Notes: generated by a model not told the origin, from the letters alone. Shown: positions 47,801 to 56,097, counted from the first letter of the stretch. The stretch: DNA of 64,000 nucleotides from Neodiprion pinetum (GCF_021155775.2 NC_060232.1:19599922-19663921); one strand, 5' to 3'. Numbers and translations are program-made.

Positions 47801-49869
47801 TTCGATTTTATGATTATGAATTAGAGGTGCAAGGAACACTGTTCTTTCAGAAAAACCCAGGATATCAGAAAGAGTGCCAAAAAACGTTGTTTTTTTTTTA
47901 ATTTTAAGTATGACGCATCACTGTTTTTTACTACTACCAAGATCAGGTTGATAGATCTCATCAAATCCTATACCTCATGTGTAATTCAAAGAGTCACCTC
48001 TCAATGCCATTGAGCATGAGCACTTTGAAAATTTTGAGAAAACAAAATAAAAACTAATTCTTAAAAATGGTAAAAGATTTTTGAAGTTTTAGTCGTCATT
48101 GACAGGCTCCATTATTTTTTTTTTTTTGTTTGGATTAGTATTAATATTTATCAATGTCCATGACAATGTTGGACAATTTATTGTTAGATTCATCTGTCTT
48201 AACAGAATTAAACGATTACAAAAACAAAAAATCTGAAATAGGAGAAAGCCAAAAATGCTACTCTAGGAATTAAAATACAATTTAAGAACTTAAACTAGCC
48301 AAAACAAAACCAAAACAGTCAAAGTAAGCGAAACAGAGAAAGAATAAACCCAAGTAAAGCGATAAAGAATAAGATTACAGAGAAGCAAAGTAAAAGTACA
48401 GAGATGAAGGTCAGGTTATGTAAAATAAAATTAAAAATAAAAATAAATATAACCACACAACTTAAAATTCAAATTAATGTAATAAGTAGTTAAAATAGAA
48501 TGAAGCATTCGGGTTAGACTGCACCCTGTCACGCATCCCCAGCGGCTAGCAGGTAATTAAAAAGACCCTGTGTAGCCTTCCAAGGAACTGGATTCCCTCA
48601 AATCAGTGGAAAGGAACTCCCATAAACGCAACCCTTCAACCGGAAAAGATCGCCGATACGATTCACTTGCAAACCGCAGAGTAATAAAACTGCTCAAGCA
48701 GAACCTGGTCAGGTCACGAACTGCAGGTCCCTAAAAAAAAGTTCTCAGGAAACCTGGTCTCCCAGATTGAAAAATTATGAAAAGCAGAGTACCCAAAAGA
48801 TAAAGCTGGCGATCCTGAACAGAACTAGCGAGCCAAGCTTTCGATGGTAAGGCGTAATATGCTTCCTCCTTGCCACATCGTGAACAAAGTATATGCATGA
48901 ATTAAGTAGGTGCTACAAGCATGCAATCTACACCCCAGAGAGATCGTTATAGACAATAGACAATTGTCAAGAAGGTATTGTGAAACAAATATTTTGAATT
49001 TTCTCCATATCTAGGAAATTGGAAGTACTGAGGGTCCAAAAGTTTGGTTTTGATAGTTTCTCAAGATCACTATTAAAATGCCATGAATGTGCACTTGGTA
49101 ACTACTAAATGTAAATTTACCTATCTTAACCTACATGAGTTATAACCTCTATACAGGTATACGTACGTCGCTATTACATACTCATTCTGGTGATTTATAC
49201 TGACGTATAAAATGTAGCTGATAATACATACCTCGGCCAAGTTTTTTATCGATTGTACTTTCCAAGAGATCGACAATTTGATCCTCTGTGATTTCTTTCT
49301 CCTTCTCTTTTGCAGGAATAATTCCTTGCTTTCTCAAGGCATCATTCCACTCGGTATCTTCGTTTGGGTCTTGCTGAAATGTTAATTAATTGCAACTATA
49401 CATCTCATTCCAAATCAAAATTCTTCAAGCGAAGGACGCATTTAAAATCGTACAGATAGAAGGTGAATAGCAGAAATAATACCATGTACATATCAACCTT
49501 TTATGTTTGGTAATAGGATCTCATGTTAATTTCAGGTATGTAATGGGGCAGTGTTTTTAGAAAGAATTTAAAACATACATGTCAAACACACAACATGTAC
49601 ATTTGCTATGTGACGAACGTACAATCGTTAGGTCCAAAAACTGCCTGGTATGAATGCGATGTTGTCACGTTTGAGTAGTTTAAATGCAGTGATGCGAAAT
49701 GGCCATGTGTGAAATATCTATGATATCACGTATATACCTCTGAATAGTATTTACAATTCTTGTTTTGAGAATGACACCAAATAAGGTAACACTCACTGAT
49801 AGGATAAAAATACCCTTGCTTATGGAAATATCGCTAGTGTTATGATTCTTGAATTTGTATACTTACCAT
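23679..49869 (-). CDS. PDCL3: Phosducin-like protein 3 (viral IAP-associated factor)
   Basis: Five exons (49869-49867 coding part, 49373-49232, 35500-35272, 33059-32851, 23815-23679) join with GT/AG sites and matching phases to 720 bases: 239 residues and TGA. The protein starts MQDPNEDTEWNDALRKQGI, has an acidic helical segment (LDELDELEDEEDE) and an Asp/Glu/Lys-rich N-terminal half. A thioredoxin-like phosducin domain follows, with the family signatures FGEVREISAQDYVQEV, WVVLHLYKQG and ISTTCIPNWPDSNLPTIF, then FIGPIELRGM. Length equals that of known PDCL3 proteins. From the family, it is a cytosolic co-chaperone of the CCT/TRiC chaperonin linked to actin/tubulin folding and to caspase regulation. 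The introns total about 25.5 kb and are full of transposons. I am confident of the identity. Confidence 0.95.
24062..24920. mobile_element. Foldback Tc1-like element with transposase scrap
   Basis: Arms of about 300 bases are inverted copies, ending in GGGGCATTTAAAGTGTGACA and its inverse at about 24070 and 24893-24912. The unique centre, on the plus strand at about 24515-24606, encodes MNKRIYRACAEITPQMLAEV then GRSF. This resembles the extreme C terminus of insect Tc1/mariner-like transposases. The rest of the gene is gone. It lies just upstream of the last PDCL3 exon, within the intron. Confidence 0.65.
25223..25600. mobile_element. Pogo/Tigger-type MITE, copy 1
   Basis: The 378-bp element is flanked by TA (25221-25222, 25601-25602), with ends CAGTTGAAGCTCGC and CGAGGTTCTACTG. 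The CAGTAGAACCTCG type of end is characteristic of pogo/Tigger elements. A homologous copy lies at 43324-43697. Confidence 0.8.
25770..26455. other. PDCL3 intron, no feature recognised
   Basis: No domain or clear repeat was recognised between the pogo MITE and the LINE fragment. Confidence 0.45.
26460..26735 (-). pseudogene. LINE reverse transcriptase fragment
   Basis: The minus strand reads FQTDIDSLTKWCETNGLRFN, then VKKFDGISF and, after a frame disruption, TKDLRVIFNVRVRF. This matches the segment after the catalytic YADD in jockey-like reverse transcriptases. Frames are broken; it is a decayed copy. Confidence 0.75.
27735..28035 (-). pseudogene. LINE fragment between endonuclease and reverse transcriptase
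   Basis: The frame holds IVALWKFVNNRRSNDNIPRS and LYLNDLEAENGPDVVN, the linker before the reverse transcriptase in jockey-type LINEs. It is probably the same decayed element as 26460-26735, with an internal deletion and rearrangement. Confidence 0.65.
28040..29530. other. PDCL3 intron, no feature recognised
   Basis: A short direct duplication of CATAAACGAAGG lies near 28255. Otherwise no coding or repeat structure that I can support. Confidence 0.45.
29537..29660. repeat. Perfect 42-base inverted repeat
   Basis: Positions 29537-29578 and 29619-29660 are exact reverse complements, with a 40-base loop. Perfect arms suggest a recent insertion. It may be a very small MITE; no clear target duplication was found. 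Confidence 0.8.
29981..30019 (+). repeat. Left RSS-like terminal repeat
   Basis: Heptamer CACAGTG at 29981-29987, 23-base spacer, nonamer-like CAAAAATCA at 30011-30019. Confidence 0.85.
30587..31210 (+). pseudogene. Transib/RAG1-type transposase, C-terminal part
   Basis: This is about 207 uninterrupted codons with no in-frame ATG at the left edge (TTG at 30587); an acceptor-like TTACAG sits at 30574-30579, so it reads as a last exon. The order SSNDGNTARRFFEN, YMPTYVHKVLMHGAEIV, LPIEELSEEAQESRNK, then SRKCSRESNMRDIFNRLL and SDPFLSS corresponds to the C-terminal segment of Transib transposases and RAG1 cores. In that region HK-L-H and SE..E..NK carry the last catalytic glutamate (here in SEEAQESRNK). 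The two catalytic aspartates, normally further upstream, are missing. A Ser/Asp-rich acidic tail ends the protein. Transib is recognised from memory of the family; a domesticated gene is the alternative. Confidence 0.65.
31615..31653 (-). repeat. Right RSS-like terminal repeat
   Basis: Inverse of the left end: nonamer-like element at 31615-31623, 23-base spacer at 31624-31646, heptamer at 31647-31653. Confidence 0.85.
31660..32850. other. PDCL3 intron, no feature recognised
   Basis: Overlapping open frames on both strands at 32243-32718 show no domain. Nothing supportable. Confidence 0.45.
32851..33059 (-). CDS. PDCL3: PDCL3 exon 4 (thioredoxin-like core)
   Basis: This 209-base exon has a TTCTTTCAG acceptor and a GTAAAA donor. 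It encodes residues 126-194, including LLNQHLTSLARKFPATKFL and the ISTTCIPN loop at 152-159. The canonical thioredoxin CXXC is not present, as expected for this family. Confidence 0.95.
33755..34280 (-). pseudogene. LINE ORF2 C-terminal remnant
   Basis: The minus strand reads LKYLGLMLVYSILNYVLIIW then RGAYAADLQPLELLQNRFKK, and in a shifted frame YTSIKYFNLLPNVQVSDK. This is the typical tail of jockey-like reverse transcriptases (SILxYGxxxWG, LQxLQN, YNxLP). One or more frameshifts break it. Confidence 0.75.
34396..34465 (+). other. tRNA-like fragment, possibly SINE head
   Basis: GCCCGTGGCTCGCCGGGTAG followed about 45 bases later by GATCGAGTTTC resembles degenerate A and B boxes. No clean cloverleaf could be folded by eye. 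Confidence 0.2.
34819..34950. repeat. Poly(A) plus GA-rich microsatellite
   Basis: A 20-base A run is followed by GATAGAGATAG, then about 90 bases of GAGA/GGGAGA repeats. It may be the tail of a retroposed copy. Confidence 0.85.
35272..35500 (-). CDS. PDCL3: PDCL3 exon 3
   Basis: This 229-base exon has a TTTTCTCCAG acceptor and a GTAATG donor. It encodes residues 50-124: acidic helix, YRRKRIAEIKELTEKAKFGE, then the first strand of the thioredoxin-like fold (IWVVLHLYKQ). Confidence 0.95.
35700..35910. mobile_element. Half of a Tc1-like MITE
   Basis: The right end AAATGGACCACCCTGTA and the inner CATTTAAAAAAACAATGTTG segment resemble the arms of the element at 24062-24920 (TTTAAATGCCCCACCTTGTA). 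The left half is absent. Confidence 0.5.
36011..36173. mobile_element. 163-bp foldback MITE
   Basis: CGGTTGGATTCTCACGTG at the left pairs with CACGTGAAATTCCAACCG at the right. The arms run to the middle through GGATGCAGCAT/ATGCTGCATCC, with TA on both sides (36009-36010, 36174-36175). Confidence 0.8.
36190..36255 (+). repeat. Two-copy tandem repeat
   Basis: TTTGAACTCGAGAACAGCGCG is followed by TTTGAACTCCAGGATAGCTCG, and each continues CGTRGAATTTGAA; unit about 33 bases. Confidence 0.6.
36759..37659 (+). pseudogene. LINE ORF1 (coiled-coil) with stops
   Basis: ATG at 36759 begins MGSVITVTDLWKRKRARREE. An A-run frameshift near 36845 and a TAG at about 37066 break it, and the longest surviving part is 37087-37659 (190 codons). 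The composition is almost entirely Glu, Lys, Arg, Gly and Val with heptad-like helices (IRDLVKRLEAVEVRGGAVEK). The family's ORF1 proteins bind RNA. Confidence 0.7.
37870..39335 (+). pseudogene. LINE endonuclease domain, split by a MITE
   Basis: The N-terminal part WKMVFWNAAGLGKKVEELWK (37886-37945) continues after the MITE as EWYVVVLMETWMEEK (38669-38713). Then come VGWLAIGIYVNGDVKK, KMLVGGDFNARIEQEGGGYW and, with stops, GVGETLIDYAMGDNEV and SDDHPVTVW. The conserved GGDFN and SDH signatures of the APE-type endonuclease are visible, but frames shift around the poly-G tract. Confidence 0.8.
37949..38660. mobile_element. 712-bp TTAA-target MITE, copy 2
   Basis: This is a nearly identical inverse copy of 18326-19036. 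It is flanked by TTAA at 37945-37948 and 38661-38664. Removing it and one TTAA rejoins the LINE endonuclease frame, so it inserted after the LINE. Confidence 0.88.
38895..40012 (+). repeat. Long G homopolymer tracts in the LINE
   Basis: G-rich tracts of about 10 to 20 bases occur near 38895-38918, 39892-39902 and 39991-40009, each interrupting LINE coding sequence. They could be replication slippage products, G-quadruplex formers, or assembly errors. Confidence 0.7.
40126..42277. mobile_element. 2.15 kb MULE-like foldback element
   Basis: It is flanked by an exact 9-bp duplication CGAAATCCA (40117-40125, 42278-42286). The ends ATGATGCTGAAACTGGCAGC and its inverse continue as inverted arms of about 350 bases containing GGGGACGGGGCCCCGGGAT. 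Between them is a block of diverged tandem repeats. A 9-bp duplication is usual for Mutator-like elements. No transposase was found. It lies in PDCL3 intron 2, right at the truncated end of the LINE. Confidence 0.8.
40200..41400 (+). repeat. Diverged tandem repeats inside the foldback
   Basis: Units of about 130-160 bases recur with the order CGCATG(C/A)(T/C)C, AAAAATTCACAGAAGTAG-like, TTGCGTTGCA, then TTGTTAATGAACAATTGAC-like. Copies start near 40210, 40360, 40780, 40910, 41050, 41195 and 41335; inverse copies follow at 41940-42190. Confidence 0.65.
42290..43320. other. PDCL3 intron, no feature recognised
   Basis: AT-rich sequence. A GACAGACAGACAG run occurs near 42973. No coding signal. 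Confidence 0.45.
43324..43697. mobile_element. Pogo/Tigger-type MITE, copy 2
   Basis: It is flanked by TA (43322-43323, 43698-43699). The left end CAGTAGAACCTCGCTTATCC and right end GGATAAACGAGATTTTACTG match pogo/Tigger ends. It is diverged from the copy at 25223. Confidence 0.85.
44063..46168. mobile_element. 2.1 kb near-complete palindrome, MULE-like foldback
   Basis: It is flanked by an exact 9-bp duplication GATGGGAAG (44054-44062, 46169-46177). The ends ACCTCCGTAAAG(T)TGGCCCC and CTTTATGGAGGT are inverted, and the arms, about 1 kb each, pair almost to the centre near 45250 with moderate divergence. Runs of C/G occur near the ends. It has no transposase; short open frames are chance. 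In PDCL3 intron 2. Confidence 0.85.
46180..48390. other. PDCL3 intron, no feature recognised
   Basis: A short tandem of ATACACTGATTTTAAC lies at about 47149-47185. No coding content recognised. Confidence 0.45.
48490..48960 (-). pseudogene. LINE ORF2 C-terminal remnant
   Basis: On the minus strand, with frame breaks: AYYALPSKAWLASSVQDRQL, YLLGTLLFIIFQSGRPGF, then SYRRSFPVEGLRLWEFLSTD LRESSSL. The RSFPVxGLRLWxxLxxDLR ending is a typical C terminus of jockey/CR1-like LINE proteins. Confidence 0.75.
49232..49373 (-). CDS. PDCL3: PDCL3 exon 2 (N terminus)
   Basis: This 142-base exon has an ATTTCAG acceptor and a GTATGT donor. It encodes residues 2-48, starting QDPNEDTEWND, the conserved N-terminal motif of PDCL3. 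Confidence 0.95.
49867..49869 (-). CDS. PDCL3: PDCL3 exon 1: start codon only
   Basis: ATG is followed at once by GTAAGT, a perfect donor, and the next exon resumes at the family's second residue. The 5' untranslated region and transcription start must lie at higher coordinates (about 49870-50100); no TATA box is evident. Confidence 0.8.
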
Positions 49870-50047
49870 TTTGTATAGAAAGTAAGAATATTAATAATTA
49901 ATAATATGAAAATACAATTGTCTATAGAATTCTTTTAAGAGTACGTCAAAAACAAACTTCAGTACTCCACGCGGTGGCACTGCTTCGCACTGCTCGCAAG
50001 CTCGCATATACATATGTATAGATGACACGGATACCTTGCGTAGCATG

Positions 50048-50273
50048 CACGGTCTTACATACAGATCTGGCAACGAAGCCAATTTTCTACAGAGCGGCGT
50101 GGGTGGTTCTCTTGTTGTCCGTAGTTTTTAGTGTTTGAAATAGCCGTGTCGCGGCGCTGCTATCTAGGGATGTACGTGGGGTAGGGATGAAAATGTGCCA
50201 CCGAAATTATATTTGAAATGAAGCATATAACCTAAAATTAGCGCGTGCGTCATACTCACGGTCTTACATAACC
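50048..50273 (+). repeat. Two solo ends of the CACGGTCTTACATA family
   Basis: CACGGTCTTACATACAGATC at 50048 and CACGGTCTTACATAACC at 50257 match the terminal repeat of the MITEs at 55523-57351. They lie in the same orientation without partners, so these are debris, and they sit just upstream of PDCL3. Confidence 0.55.
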
Positions 50274-50274
50274 A

Positions 50275-51001
50275 TGAAACGCTTTTGCGTTTTAAAAAAA
50301 AAAATGGTTAAACCATGTATCGTATCGCGGTGTGAAAAAATTATCGAAATTGGTTAACCAATAAAAACAACACCGTTTCTTTAAACAACATACGTTTATT
50401 TCATTTATTACCTTCGTAGATTTATTATTCGTACATACACATGAAATTTGTATATTTTTTTCCTTAAAATGAACGATATTGATATAGATAATTTGTTTAT
50501 ATTTTTTTATATTATTCAAGTTATAGCCCTGCTTAGGGTTTAATCAAGCTTGGTGGTTTATTCGGTTAGGTCACTGCCTGAATTAATTCAAACGCAAGCG
50601 ATACAAGTATTCCATAACTTGATAAGTAAACCATAAATTTCCATAATGACGGCTAAAAATGGAAAACGGAGATGATACTCTTTGCCTCTTATTCCTAATA
50701 AGTGACCAATAAATGTGAAATAGGAGTTTAATTGCAACTAATTTTATTTGAAATTACTTGAAATATATTTAAAGGTGTTTTTTTTCTCAATAGACCGTTT
50801 ACAGGGCACTAAAGGTTGAATAATAATTATTTCAGAGTCAAGACGGGCAAAAGCGTTGTTTGATCGGCCAGAACTAAGTTCTAAAAAATGGAATATTTAA
50901 TTGCGAGAAAAAGAATATTGGTTCTGAATTTCTGAGACAGCTTTTGAACGGGTAGCGTAGTGTGCAAATGACTGGGTACCGCAAGACTAGGTAGAGCAGG
51001 A
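50275..51001. other. Upstream of PDCL3, no gene recognised
   Basis: AT-rich sequence with no recognised feature. Confidence 0.45.
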
Positions 51002-51039
51002 ATCTACACCAGTGTTGGGCAAAATTGTAATAAAAAATT

Positions 51040-51350
51040 AACAATTACAAATCACTAAGGATAATTTTTAATGACATTGAATTTCATTAAAATTATTTTC
51101 AGTAATAATAATTGAATCGGAGTTCAGTGAAATTACTTTTGATAATTGTATTTGACTCAGAGTCCATCGAAATTATTTCCAGTAATTGTAATTGAATTGG
51201 ATTTCATTAAAATTACATTGAGTAATTTGAATTTAATCAAAGTTTATCAAAATTACTTTCAGTGATTGGAATTTAATCAGAAATCATTTCAATTATCCTC
51301 AGTGATTGTAATTAAATCAGACTTTATTAAAATTCTTTTGAGTAATTGTA
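51040..51350 (+). repeat. Tandem array A inside the hAT-type element
   Basis: About five diverged units of roughly 55-60 bases of the form AGTAATTGTAATTGAATC(G/A), then AGTTCATCGAAATTACTTTC. Confidence 0.75.
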
Positions 51351-51719
51351 AACCACACGATGTGGTCCAATTGAATTTTTTTCTCTAACGTTATTCCTGT
51401 GAAATAATAACAAATAGACAAATAAATTTACTCCGTTTTTGGAGTATTCAAATGGTGTGATCGGAACGAGTCTTTTACAGTCAATATGTGAATGGGCTAT
51501 GGTTACCAAAGTTTTTTGGGTAGCTGATCAAGGATTTCACATTACTTTGAAAAATTAATTTGTTTAAATAATTTGCTTGACCAGTCAATGTGAATATGTA
51601 AGCTCCATGAAGTTCCCGATGTTTTCGGAATTTGAAATTATGTTGAGAATTCGACATTACGTTTCCAAAGGTAATTTGTTTAAATAAATTATGAAAAACA
51701 ATTGAAATTTGAAAAAAAA

Positions 51720-52010
51720 ACATAATCATTTCCATTAATTGTAATGGATAACAGAAAAATTACAATTGTTCCAAGTAATTGTAATTAGTAGCAAAAAAAT
51801 TACAATTTTTTCAAGTAATTTTAATTGACAACAAAAAAATTACAATTATTTCGAGTAATTGTAGTTGATAATCATAAAATTACAATTGTTTATACTAACT
51901 GTAATTGGTAAATCAAAATTTATAATTATTTCCCGCAATTGTAATTAGTTACTAAATATTACACTTATTCACAGTAATTGTAATTTACGGGTAATGAAAT
52001 GACGAAAGTA
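51720..52010 (+). repeat. Tandem array B inside the hAT-type element
   Basis: About six diverged units of roughly 45-48 bases of the form AAGTAATTGTAATTGATAAC, then AAAAAAATTACAATTGTTTC. Its core GTAATTGTAATT is shared with array A. Confidence 0.75.
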
Positions 52011-52415
52011 ATTTCTGCTGCCCAATTCTGATCTACACTACAGGTGGGATCTGTGGCATAAGCCGACAGAGCGTTTTAGAAAGTGAATATTTTATACTGG
52101 TGATAAAGGAATTTGAAATGTAAGAAAGCATAAGGATTGCGCCAAGAGACTTGACTCGAAAACAGGATGTCAAGTCTAGGGGCACGATCCGAAAGAGCGT
52201 TTTGACGCGTGGTGCCCTTATTTATAGGGACCGGTAGCTATGTTCTTCTAATCCCTTACTCTAGTTTTTTGTGGTACACTACGCTTCTTTCGTCCTTAGA
52301 GCATATACAGTACATGTTCTAAGCTTCCGTCGACTCGAGTAACTAAGCTGAAGCAGGTCTATAGGGTTGTCGTGGTGTGGCCTTCGGAATGCGTATGAGT
52401 TTGATGATTCATACT

Positions 52416-52544
52416 GGGTGCTTTCCATTTACTGACTCAGATCGACTTGTGTCGCTATTTCTGATGTAACCGGCCAATCTGGGCAAAGGAATACACCAGA
52501 AATAGCGACACAAGTCGACTAGAGTCAGTAAATGGAAAGCACCC
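52416..52544. mobile_element. 129-bp hairpin MITE
   Basis: GGGTGCTTTCCATTTACTGA and CGACTTGTGTCGCTATTTCTG on the left have their inverse on the right, around a short loop. ACT on both sides (52413-52415, 52545-52547) would be a 3-bp duplication, as in PIF/Harbinger, though the usual target there is TWA. Confidence 0.7.
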
Positions 52545-52549
52545 ACTGT

Positions 52550-53755
52550 GTTGCGTTAAGCTGCCGTCCCATAGTCCGGAATTTATTCCGTCTCCACGAA
52601 CCCGGAATTCAGTGACTTTTCAAGCCCCGATCAGAGGCGTTCCGGACATTCCGTTCCGTGTGCGCTACCAGTATTTGCGACAGTTTGCGAACTGTCTGTA
52701 ACATCCGACCGGAACGTCCGTATGTTTTATCGACTATTATTACTGCATGTTACTTTTATCAACTAACCAAACTCGAAGTACGAGAATCTTGTAACCATAA
52801 GGAATTAAAACAATTGTCTAACTATTTGGAATATCCCTAGATGGAAATAACTATGACATTCACTAACCAAAGCTTAAAAACCATATTACGAGATCTTCGC
52901 ACTTCAAAGAGCTATAATATTATTATACGTTACTATATATCACTATCATATTAACACCATAATTAACTAACGCGATTATATCCAATTATTATATAGCACT
53001 CGACAATGCCATTTGTGCATTCGGAGCTGAGAGCTATACTATAGGCAACTTACGCTTCACCATATAGCCTGGAGTATAGAAGACTGTAAAACCATAGATA
53101 AATGTATAACCAATATAATGTAAAGATAGCACTGCTGCAATAACCCATAAAACCAGAGACTGCAAAACCTTCAAAACCGTTAATACTAATTATCCAGCAT
53201 AAGCTATACCTTCCTCCGTAACGCCGGATTGTAGGCAACACGCGCAACGTTTTGAAGGCAATGCAGATCTCCAATGTGGAGCCATACAGAGCTTCATCTA
53301 GAGAACACATTAGGAAACTTACCGACGAAACTATTGAAGGTAAATCAACTCGCAATAAACTCAAAGATGCATACGTGGCAACGCCCAATGACAGGCAACC
53401 AACAAATATGAAGAAAACGTTCTAGAAGCTTCCAAGCCGATTTATATCAATATAAGAATTAATAATTACAGAAGAGAATTATATACAAAAGCACACATGT
53501 AAACCTGCTCTAAAACTATGGATTATCAAATTGTTAAATACCCTAAATCTGTTAAGATAATTATAACACAAACACCTAAGAATATTCGCAGCAGCGCGAT
53601 TCTAATAATGTTAAGCAAACAGCAACTATGTCTCATAAACAATCGCTATTGTACTCCAGGTGAATAACGACAGTAATCAATTATAATACATATGTAATTT
53701 TATATAGATACACGCTATAAAACTAACAAACGACGAGTAACCAATATGACATATG
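52550..53755. other. No gene recognised
   Basis: AT-rich sequence with an intermediate-GC patch near 52560-52700. No domain recognised in the 112-codon minus frame at 53050-53388. Confidence 0.45.
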
Positions 53756-53760
53756 GACTT

Positions 53761-54668
53761 TGTAACGAGCAAGATAGTAAAAATATTAAGAAGTAAACAG
53801 GAACTAGAATTAAGCGCATCGTGACCCCGAAAATGCACACGGCACTAACATAAAACATGAGTCACCACCAGCGCATACGCACTGCGATTACCATATTAGG
53901 AAATAGCTGCCGAAAGCACAAGACGGGGGAAAAGCACAGTAGCCGCGGGGCCAAGGGGGGCTTGCGCCCCAACAACAAAGCCCACGCAGAATGGAAAATT
54001 ACAGAACAAAGACCCCGCACCGACACCACCGCACCAGTGCAGCTTTATACCATATGTAAAAACTTGCAATATAGTAATAGCTAATGAACTAAGATCACAG
54101 GCGTGCATGCGGTGAAGATGTCGTGTCCTAATTAGAATTCCTAGAAAAAGGGGGAGGTGCGCAAAGGGTGACAAAAAATCTAAAGAGGGGGATCGTTCTG
54201 CGCAACGATCGACCCCTATAAAAACGGCGACCGGTCACCCGATCGTCCTCTTGGTTTCTACCACCAGATTCGTCATCTTGTTCCGGTACAGTCTCGCGGT
54301 AAAATCCTTTTGCCTTTTGCATTTAAACTTTTCATACAACGTTACTCTGCCCAAAAGTCCAGCGAGCTTTCAGCTCCATTTTGTCGTATTAATTTAAGAT
54401 CTTACACTAAGTAACTCCGTTTTTGTGACTTGAAATATTGAACTTATAAAATAACTCCAAGTTAATCAAAGTATCCAAATATATTAGAGTCAGTTATTCC
54501 GTTAAATCCTCTCACCAATCTACGCTGCAAGTCATCATATCCAGAGTATTCTCAAGAGGTAAGCCAATTGATTAAATCTTTTATCCAACAATTATTCCTT
54601 CCTCGGTTCGTTCGATTAGAGCGACAGAATGCCCGTTGTCCGGTGTATTTCAATACTTTATCGGTAAT
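53761..54668 (+). mobile_element. Possible LTR with following leader
   Basis: It starts TGTAACGAGC and has a TATA-like CTATAAAAAC at about 54216-54225. It is followed at 54667 by TTGGTGACCC, a motif commonly found just after the LTR in insect LTR elements. No pol sequence follows; the sequence runs into a Harbinger remnant. Solo LTR or 5' fragment. Confidence 0.4.
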
Positions 54669-54689
54669 TGGTGACCCAAACTACCGATG

Positions 54690-55467
54690 TGAGTCTAGCT
54701 GTAGCTGTGTGAATGATTCCGGTGTCTAACATCTGGAAATTTCCACCAGGTACCGTTCCGACGTCACATGTCAAACAAATCTCCGTATCTGTGTCGTGGT
54801 CACGAACCACGGTCTGTTTTTTCAGGCCAGGTTCCATCATAGACTTATAATGATAGACTGAGCGCTCTTATAAGAGGCACTGAAGCTCACGTATAAACGA
54901 CAGAGATATGCCGGGAGTACTGCTCTCTCTTTTCAATCGGTTTCATAGCGGGAGACAAGGGCGCAGTGGAAGTGGAACAGCTATAGATATAGGCGCATAA
55001 TTTCGCCTCATTCTCCGCTACCGCCTCGATCCCCGCCGCAAATATCGTCAGAGAGAGAAAGGAGTACTCCCGGTATATTTCTGTCCTTTAAATGTTTGCT
55101 TCAAGCGGCTCATAAGAGCGCTCAGTCTATCTTATAAGTCTATGGGTTCCATCAAAGCAAGTAATTGATTGAAAAGGCCGGGTGTCATCGGAAAATAATT
55201 CACGTATTTGTCGTTGTCAACTGAATCCATTTCGCTTATCAAGTTGTCACTTGCACCCTGCTGAAATCGCATCTCTGCAGTAAATATCGGGCGAATCCAA
55301 AATTTATCTTTATCGAGATCATTTTCTGTCTCCAAAACATTGTAAATGCACATGAATCGTAACAACTTGCGGGGCAGCACTTCTCTCTGTCTCGGCGGTA
55401 CTGCCTTCCATTTCATCCACACAGCCGCGATAGATAACAAAACGGTTACAGCATCCACTCTTAACAA
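54690..55467 (-). pseudogene. Old PIF/Harbinger nuclease fragment, split by a MITE
   Basis: The minus strand encodes KDKFWIRPIFTAEMRF and YVNYFPMTPGLFNQLLALME. After an inserted MITE (54840-55144) it continues PGLKKQTVVRDHDTDTEICL and GGNFQMLDTG. This is the N-terminal region of Harbinger/ALP1-like nucleases (FWxRP, F-x-MxxxxFxxLL, the LxLRxLxxGxxxxxL segment), here decayed. The catalytic domain is missing. It is clearly a different family from the copies at 58-64 kb. Confidence 0.7.
54840..55144. mobile_element. 305-bp foldback MITE with 10-bp flanking repeat
   Basis: Ends TAGACTTATAATGATAGACTG and its inverse, with GAGCGCTCTTATAAGAG and its inverse further in. GGTTCCATCA flanks both sides (54830-54839, 55145-55154). 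A 9-10 bp duplication suggests a Mutator-like family. Confidence 0.75.
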
Positions 55468-55522
55468 TATTACAATTCATTCACCAAAAAAGAGGTTAAG
55501 TGCGAAACACAAGCATGTAAAC

Positions 55523-56006
55523 CACTGTCTTACATACAGGTCTTGCAACTCTGGTGGTGGGGGTGACTCACTTCGTAAGACCGCTTTCAGTAATTCTTAG
55601 ATTGGCCGCAAGGGTCGCTGTAACCTAGTAGGGTTACTCGTGTCACCTGTGAGCGACAGAGATAGAAAAAATTTCTCTCTGTTGGCGCAAGCACGCTACA
55701 GCCTAACCCTAATCAACCACACTAATTACTTTATTAATATCCGAAATTGCGAATATCAGATAATAATACTATAAAAACGAATACAATGATATGAAAAAAA
55801 TGCGATATTAAAGAGAATGGGCAACCTCACCATTTAGCGGTTTGCGACAACGGCCAAAAATAACGAAATTTGAGGTTCTGTAACTCAGCCCTACTAGATA
55901 GTAGCGACGCAGTGCCGAAACCGTGAACTACAAATTGATTCAATATCTGAGTCACTCCGAGCCTACCCCCACCACCAGAGTTGCAAGACCTGTATGTAAG
56001 ACCGTG
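55523..56006. mobile_element. 484-bp MITE with 8-bp duplication
   Basis: Exact ATGTAAAC on both sides (55515-55522, 56007-56014). Ends CAC(T/G)GTCTTACATACAGG and then TCTTGCAACTCTGGTGGTGG are inverted over about 45 bases. hAT- or P-type by duplication length; the interior is not foldback. Confidence 0.82.
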
Positions 56007-56097
56007 ATGTAAACAATACATATGCTTGTGTGGGTGACACGAATCCGTCTCTGTCAGCATCGGGTGTCCCATAACACGGAATGCACAGGCCCAGAAC

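Larger units (their letters stand above)
51010..52030. mobile_element. hAT-type element built of tandem repeats
   Basis: It is flanked by an exact 8-bp duplication ATCTACAC (51002-51009, 52031-52038). The ends CAGTGTTGGGCAAAATTG and TGCTGCCCAATTCTG are inverted. An 8-bp duplication and CAG-type ends fit the hAT superfamily. The interior is tandem repeats with a short unique centre (about 51350-51700) and no transposase. Confidence 0.85.

Noticed and set aside
51040..52010. Stand-alone satellite DNA
   Set aside because: The arrays are enclosed by inverted ends and a perfect 8-bp duplication, so they are the body of a transposon.
55346..55600. 84-codon plus-strand frame
   Set aside because: Runs through the antisense of the Harbinger fragment into a MITE end; not a gene.
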